Origin: Pirellulales bacterium
GTDB taxonomy: Bacteria; Planctomycetota; Planctomycetia; Pirellulales; Thermoguttaceae
Direction: 5' to 3'
DNA length: 8,666 nt
Assembly: GCA_030605745.1 (NCBI GenBank)
Contig: JAUWHT010000239.1
Location: 1-8,666 of the forward strand
Below the pieces are notes generated by a model. The model did not search any database, was not told the origin of the DNA, and saw nothing but the letters and a program-made list of their open reading frames with translations. Position numbers and translations under genes: made by a program. This document shows, one piece after another, positions 1 to 4,738 of the stretch. Position 1 is the stretch's first letter. Every line of letters begins with the position of its first letter.

Positions 1-5
1 CATTT

Positions 6-56
6 TCTCAGCTTGGCGGGCTGAGAGCGCCGCGCGTCGGCCCCAAGGGGTCGACG
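6..56. other. Two adjacent hairpins in the leader before the deacetylase gene
   Basis: Two inverted repeats lie 8 bases apart. TCTCAGC (6-12) pairs with GCTGAGA (20-26) across a 7-base loop. Bases 35-43 pair with 48-56 as a 9-bp stem (one G-T wobble) closed by a CAAG tetraloop. Neither is followed by a T-run on either strand, so they are not textbook intrinsic terminators. They could end or process a transcript entering from the left, or belong to the 5' leader of the gene at 156. The pairing is seen directly; the role is unknown. Confidence 0.4.
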
Positions 57-155
57 GCGAGTCCAGCCCGCTGAACCGACCAACAAAAACGCCGAGCAAC
101 CGCCTCGAAAACGGTTGAAATATGTGCAAAACTTGAACTAAACACATGTCAAAAA

Positions 156-986
156 ATGACCCACCCCATCAGCAAATCCCGGTGGTACCTTAAAAAGGCC
201 GCCCGGAAGGGTCTGGCGATCTCGACCTGGGCCTCCAACAGGCTAGCCGCGGCTGAAGACGGGCCGCGAGTCCGTGTGCTGACCTACCACCGCTTCGGCA
301 ATTCGGCCCGCGATCCATTCTGCGTTGCGCCAGGCGATTTCCAGACCCAGATGCGGTACCTGGCCGAGAACGAACTGGCCGTCTCGCTGGACGATTTGGA
401 GGGTTTTCTCGCCGGCGAAAGAGATCTTCACAACGGCGCAATCCTGGTCACCGTCGACGACGGATTTCGCAGCGTCTACACGGAAATGCTGCCGGTCCTG
501 CGTCAGTACGCAATCCCGGCGGTCGCGTACCTTACGCCAGGGCTGATCGGCGACCGCTCAGAGTATCTCACCTGGAACGAGGTTGCCCGGCTGGCGGACG
601 CCGGTATGGCGATCGGCTCACACGGCTGGACACACCGGTCGCTGGGCCGGATGGGGCCGAGCGAAGCCAGGGACGAAGCTGTCCGCTCGCGCGAAATGCT
701 CCAGCAGCGACTGGGGCGCCCGGTCACCTCGTTCGCCTATCCTTACGGCACCCTCGCCGATTTCAACGATACCACGGCCGGCATCCTGACCGCGGCGGGC
801 TACACCACCGCATTCACCTCACAGCACAGTGCAATCGCCAAGAATGCCGATCCGATCGAGCTGCCCCGCGTCAAGGTCGAAGGTGGCGAGGGCCAATGGA
901 TGTTCCGGCTGCTCTGCCGCGGCGCAATGGACGGCTGGCGGTTTGTCGATCTGGCCCTGTGGCGCTTTCAGCACGCCGGTGGTTGA
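156..986 (+). CDS. Polysaccharide deacetylase, NodB/CE4 family
   Basis: A 276-residue metal-dependent deacetylase of the carbohydrate esterase 4 (NodB homology) family, which removes N- or O-acetyl groups from cell-envelope or exported polysaccharides. The motifs are in order. VLTYHRFG (41-48) opens the domain. TVDDGF (99-104) is motif 1, with Asp101 as the likely catalytic base and Asp102 as metal ligand. SHGWTH (155-160) supplies metal ligands His156 and His160. FAYPYG (193-198) is motif 3, and LPRVKVEGG (236-244) resembles the late substrate-side motif. The D-H-H metal triad is complete, so activity is plausible. The basic N-terminus (KSRWYLKKAARKG) has no hydrophobic core, so no signal peptide is visible. 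ATG at 156 is the only good in-frame start and has no Shine-Dalgarno. A weak TTGAAA at 115-120 with TAAACA at 139-144 could be its promoter. The acetylated substrate cannot be told from the window. Confidence 0.9.
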   Translation: MTHPISKSRWYLKKAARKGLAISTWASNRLAAAEDGPRVRVLTYHRFGNSARDPFCVAPGDFQTQMRYLAENELAVSLDDLEGFLAGERDLHNGAILVTVDDGFRSVYTEMLPVLRQYAIPAVAYLTPGLIGDRSEYLTWNEVARLADAGMAIGSHGWTHRSLGRMGPSEARDEAVRSREMLQQRLGRPVTSFAYPYGTLADFNDTTAGILTAAGYTTAFTSQHSAIAKNADPIELPRVKVEGGEGQWMFRLLCRGAMDGWRFVDLALWRFQHAGG

Positions 987-990
987 GGCG

Positions 991-1009
991 CAGCCCCACC
1001 TTTGGGCTG
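991..1009 (+). terminator. GC hairpin just after the deacetylase stop
   Basis: CAGCCC (991-996) pairs with GGGCTG (1004-1009) across a 7-base loop, starting 4 bases after the TGA at 984-986. No T-run follows, so this is only a candidate transcript-end or 3'-stabilising hairpin. Confidence 0.3.
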
Positions 1010-1010
1010 G

Positions 1011-1039
1011 CTGCCACAAGCGGCGTGACTCGCTATATT
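1011..1039 (+). promoter_or_regulatory. Candidate promoter of the UroD-like gene
   Basis: CTGCCA (1011-1016, 4 of 6 to TTGACA) and TATATT (1034-1039, 5 of 6 to TATAAT) are separated by 17 bases. Transcription would start near 1046, inside the left arm of the palindrome at 1041-1114. The mRNA would then begin with a hairpin about 95 bases ahead of the ribosome site at 1141. This is a consensus match by eye, without experimental support. Confidence 0.4.
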
Positions 1040-1040
1040 C

Positions 1041-1114
1041 AGTAGTGCCTCATGATGTTGGCAAGAAATAGCGGGGTTGTTATGCTATTGCCTCCCCCAT
1101 CGTGAGGCACTACC
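1041..1114. repeat. Long imperfect palindrome in the 5' region of the UroD-like gene
   Basis: The left arm AGTAGTGCCTCATGATG (1041-1057) matches the reverse complement of the right arm CATCGTGAGGCACTACC (1098-1114) at 15 of 17 positions. The 40-base interior holds a second nested pair, AATAGC (1067-1072) with GCTATT (1084-1089), flanked by GGCAA and TTGCC so that the stem continues with a bulge. It could fold as one long two-tier hairpin in the 5' UTR. It could equally be a REP/MITE-like palindrome or a double-stranded protein site. No coding frame explains it. Confidence 0.65.
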
Positions 1115-1140
1115 GAAAATTGGACTTATCCCCTTTTTCT

Positions 1141-1144
1141 GGAG
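1141..1144 (+). promoter_or_regulatory. Ribosome binding site GGAG
   Basis: GGAG lies 9 bases before the ATG at 1154 and fixes that start. It is one of the few good Shine-Dalgarno sites in the window. Confidence 0.65.
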
Positions 1145-1153
1145 AAACACACT

Positions 1154-2233
1154 ATGACGCCACGCGAACGAGTGCTCGCCGCGCTAAGGCACGAGGAAGT
1201 GGATCGGGTTCCCTGGATTGAGGGCATTGTCGGCAACGGCATTGCCGGTGCGGTCTGCGGTGAACCGATCAGTGTCGATTGGTCGGTTGCCCCGGACGGG
1301 TTTTCCACAATGCCGGGCGATCAACTGGCCGAAGAGCAGAAGAAGGTGAACCGGGTTCTGGGTAAGGCCAATATTCAGTTTTGTGCCTTCGCACCCGTCT
1401 TTTGCCACAGAATGCAAAAGGCGGACGACGGCTCTCCCGTGCTGGTGGGCGACGGAATGATAAGAACAAGAGCGGATTTTGACGCGCTGTTCAGGCTTCC
1501 CTCGCCCACGGATAGCGGATTCGTCGATAACGCACGCAGATTCGTCGCTCATAAGGATCAGTACTGTGCGTGTGCCTGTATCCGGCTTGGCATTGGGGTA
1601 ACGCTGTTGAGCATGGGAATCGAGGCCTTTTCATACGCCATGGTGGACGACCCTCAACTCATCACGGACGTTCACGACGGCTACGCCGATTGGACGGCCA
1701 AAGTGGTACCCATCCTCGAAGACATCGGCTTCGACGTGATCTGGGCCTTCGACGACGTGGCCTTCAATTCCGGACCGGTCTTCAGTCCCCAGTTCTACAA
1801 GCAATACATACTACCCAAGGAGAAGGAAGTCGCCGCCACGTTCACCAAGCCGTTGATCACACACAGCGACGGCAACATGACGCCGCTGCTGGATGCCTGG
1901 TTAGAATTGGGACAACAGGCGATTCACCCCATCCAGCCGGATGTGATGGATATCAACATGGTTAAAGACAAGTACGGAGACCGGGTGGCCATCGTGGGCA
2001 ACATCTTCATGAGCGATCTGGTGTACAAGGGGCCTGCGGAAATTGACATTCAGGTCAAGCGGCGGATCGAACAGATCGGCGTCGGCGGCGGATATATCGT
2101 CTCTTCCAGCAACAGCCTCACCGATGATATGAGACCAGAAAATGTGCTCGCGATGCGCGACGCGATCCGGAAATACGGATGCGGCTGCGATGCCTGCGGA
2201 ACAGGATCCGGCCGGCGGCCACGATCGAACTGA
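1154..2233 (+). CDS. Uroporphyrinogen decarboxylase-superfamily protein (UroD/MtaA-like)
   Basis: A 359-residue TIM-barrel protein of the URO-D superfamily. The family includes HemE and the MtaA/CmuA methyltransferases, which move methyl groups between corrinoid proteins and thiols. The opening MTPRERVLAALRHEEVDRVP is characteristic. Further family marks are the acidic segment AFDDVAFNSGPVFSP (198-212), HSDGN (237-241), the AIVGNIF block (279-285) and a final strand/helix SSSNSLTDDMRPENVLAMRD (317-336). In MtaA-type enzymes the position near HSDGN reads H-x-C-G and binds zinc; here Asp239 replaces the cysteine, so classical zinc-thiolate chemistry is not supported. HemE function is also unlikely, because its N-terminal arginine motif is not visible. 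The last 18 residues (GCGCDACGTGSGRRPRSN) look unlike the family and overlap the radical SAM gene by 55 bases, suggesting a linked role or a recombined junction. The substrate is unknown. Confidence 0.85.
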   Translation: MTPRERVLAALRHEEVDRVPWIEGIVGNGIAGAVCGEPISVDWSVAPDGFSTMPGDQLAEEQKKVNRVLGKANIQFCAFAPVFCHRMQKADDGSPVLVGDGMIRTRADFDALFRLPSPTDSGFVDNARRFVAHKDQYCACACIRLGIGVTLLSMGIEAFSYAMVDDPQLITDVHDGYADWTAKVVPILEDIGFDVIWAFDDVAFNSGPVFSPQFYKQYILPKEKEVAATFTKPLITHSDGNMTPLLDAWLELGQQAIHPIQPDVMDINMVKDKYGDRVAIVGNIFMSDLVYKGPAEIDIQVKRRIEQIGVGGGYIVSSSNSLTDDMRPENVLAMRDAIRKYGCGCDACGTGSGRRPRSN

Positions 2234-3261
2234 TCGCCGTCAACCGGCTCGATTGGTCGCTGCTGGAAAGCTTCAGCAACGAGTTCGACAGCCTGTACTT
2301 CACCGCCGGGCGGGGATGCCCCGGCTCATGCACCTTCTGCGCCAAGCTGCACGGAAACGAGGTTCGCACCAAGAGTGCGCGGCAGTTGCTAGAAGAAATT
2401 GAAGCCGCCGACGCCAAGGTGGCCGATGGCACGATCCGACTCACCCGATGAAACCTGTTCGCTCACGTCGACGACCCGACACTGAAGGAAAAGCAAGTTG
2501 CTTGGGCGGCCATCTACGACGAGGATTTCCTCTTGCATCGAAAACGGGCGATCGAGTTCTTCCACCTTTGGGACCACAGCCCGCTAAAGCAGCGATACCG
2601 CATCAGCCTGCAGACCAATCCCTGTTCGATGCTCACGGCCGGAGGCCAGGTACACGCCGAACTGCTCGAGTGGATCGACCAGTTCAAACCGATGATACAA
2701 CTGGGGGCCGAGTCGTTCAACGGCGAATTGCTCGCGCGATGGAACAAGCGGCACGACCCCAAACAACTAAACGCCGTGCTGGACGCGCTGGACACCACGT
2801 GGCAGGACTACACAGTCTTCCAGTTGCTGACCGACTTCGAGAGTACGCCGGAAGAGCTGGTCGAGACGCTACGGCTGTTAATCCTCAACGGCTACCGGCA
2901 CCGGCGGATGCGGATCGCCAGCAGCCCGTTCACCATCCCACTTTACGATTCGGACACCCGCCGGTTGCTGGAGTACAACGACCGGTTGCCGCCCGGGCGG
3001 ATCAGGCATTTCACCGACTATGAGCGGCCGCAGCCCTGCTGGATGGACCCGCTGGCCACCCAACTGGCCGACCTGGCTGATGCAGAGTTGCAGTTTGCGC
3101 TCAATCCCGAGCAGCGGGACGGTGCACTGTACCGGGCGTTCGAGGTGGTCATGGAACGAATTCGCGCCGAGCAATACAACTGGAGGATGCACCTCCTCCG
3201 CGACCAGGCAGAGCGCGCCATGGACCAGATCAGGGGGGCGCGGTTTCAGGCTATCGCATGA
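2179..3261 (+). pseudogene. Radical SAM protein interrupted by one in-frame TGA
   Basis: A single frame runs from ATG 2179 to TGA 3259-3261 and is open except for TGA at 2449-2451 (codon 91). Before the stop, GRGCPGSCTFC (44-54) carries the radical SAM CxxxCxxC cluster (Cys47, Cys51, Cys54). After it the same frame continues as a coherent protein: IYDEDFLLHRKRAIEFF, then LQTNPCSML, then IQLGAESF with the SAM-contacting Glu178, then a KRH element and a TVFQLLTDFEST strand. Without the stop the product would be about 360 residues, the size of a bare radical SAM barrel. The cobalamin-binding domain that often precedes such barrels is absent, because the UroD-like gene occupies that DNA. No base insertion or deletion is needed to restore the frame. 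Likely causes are a Trp TGG-to-TGA mutation, a read error, or recoding. I saw no convincing SECIS hairpin after the TGA, and other genes here end normally with TGA. The peptide target or small-molecule substrate is unknown. Confidence 0.75.
2449..2451 (+). other. In-frame TGA inside the radical SAM reading frame
   Basis: The codons around it read Leu-Thr-Arg-TGA-Asn-Leu-Phe. The frame is open for about 90 codons before and about 270 after, with family motifs on both sides. Confidence 0.9.
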
Positions 3262-3333
3262 AGCGGCGGGCGGAAGCTACCAAAGCTAGCAGTGGAGGGC
3301 AAGGAAAAAGGCGGGATGCGGATACCTTTCCGG

Positions 3334-3612
3334 TCAGGAGACCTCGATCGAGTTCGTCAGGCGGTCTCCGCCAGGGATCGCCATGGCGGCATGCTGGGCC
3401 AATTGCTTGCAATAGTAGGTGGCACAGCGTCCTCTCAGCAGGACACCCTCTCGATTGACCTCGACGCTCAGGTCGCGGACTCCGCGGGCGGTTTCGCGTT
3501 GGACGGCTCTTTCGATCGAGGTGACCAACGCTTCAGCTTCCCTTAGGGTTTCCGGCAGTCCGGCGCCGATGGTCTGTGGGGCAACCCCCGCCCCCGTTGA
3601 CAGCTCTTCCAT
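3334..3612 (-). CDS. Small BON-domain protein
   Basis: A 92-residue protein whose last two thirds (about 27-91) form a BON domain, an alpha/beta fold found in OsmY-like periplasmic and membrane-associated proteins and thought to bind membranes or polymers. The family pattern is clear: RDLSVEVNREGVLLRGRCAT, then a YYCKQLAQHA helix, then a final NSIEV strand. The frame is open upstream to 3798, but the extra residues run through promoter and repeat DNA. ATG 3612 is chosen because AAGGAGG (3618-3624 read on minus) sits 5 bases before it, the best ribosome site in the window. An ATG at 3687 has only a weak site and lies next to the predicted transcription start. No signal peptide or membrane segment is visible, so it is probably cytoplasmic. 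Cys68 in the helix is a minor oddity. The molecular function is unknown; small single-BON proteins often accompany stress responses. Confidence 0.8.
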   Translation of the reverse strand: MEELSTGAGVAPQTIGAGLPETLREAEALVTSIERAVQRETARGVRDLSVEVNREGVLLRGRCATYYCKQLAQHAAMAIPGGDRLTNSIEVS

Positions 3613-3617
3613 GTGTT

Positions 3618-3624
3618 CCTCCTT
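3618..3624 (-). promoter_or_regulatory. Strong ribosome binding site of the BON gene
   Basis: On the minus strand AAGGAGG precedes ATG 3612 by 5 bases. It decides the start against the longer open frame. Confidence 0.8.
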
Positions 3625-3692
3625 GGGTGCTGCCGGCCGCCCACTTCCTATAGCCGGGAGCAACAAAAACCTCCGAGGAACTTCCATGTTCC

Positions 3693-3704
3693 TACTATAT
3701 AGTA
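3693..3704. promoter_or_regulatory. 12-bp perfect palindrome, operator candidate
   Basis: TACTATATAGTA is its own reverse complement. It abuts the proposed -10 box (3705-3710, minus) and covers the expected transcription start, a classic repressor position. A neighbouring pair AGGAAC (3676-3681)/GTTCCT (3688-3693) adds a small hairpin in the leader. No regulator gene is nearby. Confidence 0.4.
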
Positions 3705-3734
3705 AATCTAGTACGAATGCCCCGATCAAGTCAA
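3705..3734 (-). promoter_or_regulatory. Sigma-70-like promoter of the BON gene
   Basis: On the minus strand TTGACT (3734-3729) and TAGATT (3710-3705) are 18 bases apart. Transcription would start near 3698 and leave a leader of about 86 bases before ATG 3612. BON can thus be transcribed independently of cysC upstream. Confidence 0.5.
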
Positions 3735-3796
3735 CCCCATCCGCCGAAACATTGGGCACACGCGGGGCAAGCCTCACCACTACACGGCCGATTTCC

Positions 3797-3824
3797 AATC
3801 CCTAATCCCTAATCCCCAATCTTC
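3797..3824. repeat. Tandem heptamer at the cysC stop codon
   Basis: Four consecutive heptamers read AATCCCT, AATCCCT, AATCCCC and AATCTTC. On the minus strand this gives runs of four, three and three G spaced by ATTA, followed by GG, a possible G-quadruplex. The array overlaps the last codons and the TAG of cysC (3809-3811), so the KIGD end of CysC is encoded by repeat DNA. Confidence 0.7.
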
Positions 3825-4471
3825 CGGGTCGCGCTGAGATGGGCAATCACTTCCTCGGCCAGCATCTCGGGCGATTTGGTGCCGGCGTCGAGCACCAGCT
3901 CTGGCTTTTCGGGCGGTTCGTACGGGTCGTCGATGCCGGTGAAACCTTTAATTTCCCCAGCCCGGGCTTTCTTGTAAAGACCCTTCGGATCACGGGCTTC
4001 GCATACCTCCAACGGGGCATCAACGAAGGCCTCGATGAAATCACCCTCGGCCAACATGGCACGAACCCCGTCGCGATCGGCCCGATATGGGCTGATAAAC
4101 GCTGTAATCGCGATCGCACCGGCGTCGCAGAACAGCTTGGCCACGGTGCCGATCCGCCGGATGTTCTCCTGGCGATCCTGGGCCGAGAATCCCAGCCCGA
4201 ACCGCCGGGCGAACTCCTCACCGTGCTTCTGTTTTAGCATGGCCGGTCCAGCATTCAGCCCGTGGCGGATGTTGTCGCCGTCGAGCACGAAGCTACGCAC
4301 CCCCATCCAATGCAGCTTGTGGTCGACCAGGTTGGCCACGGTGCTCTTGCCACAGGCGCTCAGGCCAGTGAACCAAACCACACACCCTTTGTGACCGTTA
4401 AGCTTTTCCCGTTCCTCCCGGGTAACAGCGTGCTCGTGCCAATGGACCTCGACTTGGCTTTTGTCAGGCAT
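3809..4471 (-). CDS. cysC: Adenylylsulfate (APS) kinase
   Basis: A 220-residue cytoplasmic kinase that phosphorylates adenosine 5'-phosphosulfate with ATP to give PAPS, in sulfate activation. All hallmarks are present: the P-loop GLSACGKST (36-44), LDGDNIRHGL (63-72) for APS binding, ENIRRIG (102-108), ISPYRADRD (126-134), and the C-terminal KGFTGIDDPYEPPEKPEL (175-192) including the lid region. The P-loop reads SACGKS rather than the commoner SGSGKS. Compared with the compact bacterial form there is an insertion of about 17 residues after HGLN (roughly 74-90, rich in charged residues) before GLGFSAQDR. The last residues KIGD come from a tandem heptamer and are probably not functional. No sulfate adenylyltransferase (cysD/cysN or sat) is adjacent, so the gene stands alone, facing away from the phosphorylase gene. 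ATG 4471 has no good Shine-Dalgarno. Confidence 0.95.
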   Translation of the reverse strand: MPDKSQVEVHWHEHAVTREEREKLNGHKGCVVWFTGLSACGKSTVANLVDHKLHWMGVRSFVLDGDNIRHGLNAGPAMLKQKHGEEFARRFGLGFSAQDRQENIRRIGTVAKLFCDAGAIAITAFISPYRADRDGVRAMLAEGDFIEAFVDAPLEVCEARDPKGLYKKARAGEIKGFTGIDDPYEPPEKPELVLDAGTKSPEMLAEEVIAHLSATRKIGD

Positions 4472-4595
4472 AGTAGGAGAATTCTTCGTTTAGGCCATAC
4501 AACAAACCTCTTAATGCTATGCGAAATGCGGCGTCCCCGCAAGGGCTGTTGACCTATTGCTGATACCCTCATGCCCGCCGTCGGTGATTAGGTTG

Positions 4596-4634
4596 GAATG
4601 TATCATCCCGACCGGCCGATCTCAAAATCAGGAA
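4596..4634 (+). repeat. Dispersed 39-bp repeat, copy 1
   Basis: GAATGTATCATCCCGACCGG begins a 39-base stretch matching 7824-7862 at 33 of 39 positions, in the same orientation. The inner CCGGCCGAT is identical. The homology stops abruptly upstream and becomes patchy downstream. Both copies lie 100-170 bases before a plus-strand gene. The style resembles REP-type intergenic elements, but the family is not identified. Confidence 0.65.
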
Positions 4635-4683
4635 CTGTCCCTCTTTCCTTCCCATTGGCCTCGCCACGTCAGTTCCACGCCGG

Positions 4684-4689
4684 TATAAT
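4684..4689 (+). promoter_or_regulatory. Candidate -10 box of the phosphorylase gene
   Basis: A perfect TATAAT lies 49 bases before ATG 4739. The -35 position at 17-base spacing (TCGCCA, 4661-4666) is poor. If used, transcription would start near 4696, downstream of ATG 4598, which supports ATG 4739 as the true start. Confidence 0.4.
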
Positions 4690-4738
4690 ACTCCGCTCGC
4701 AGTCGATTTTGCGGTCCCATCGGGGCAAGAAGATACGC

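Noticed and set aside
2449..2515. Selenocysteine insertion signal after the in-frame TGA
   Set aside because: Only short pairings such as AAGC/GCTT about 40 bases downstream were found, with no bacterial SECIS-like stem and G-containing apical loop at the expected distance.
2448..3023. Plus-strand frame opening with ATGA at the TGA of the radical SAM gene
   Set aside because: It is out of frame with all radical SAM motifs and Arg/Pro-rich; the motif-bearing frame is the one that starts at 2179.
3613..3798. N-terminal extension of the BON protein up to 3798
   Set aside because: The extra codons run through a promoter, an operator-like palindrome and the heptamer repeat, and the strong ribosome site is at 3618-3624.
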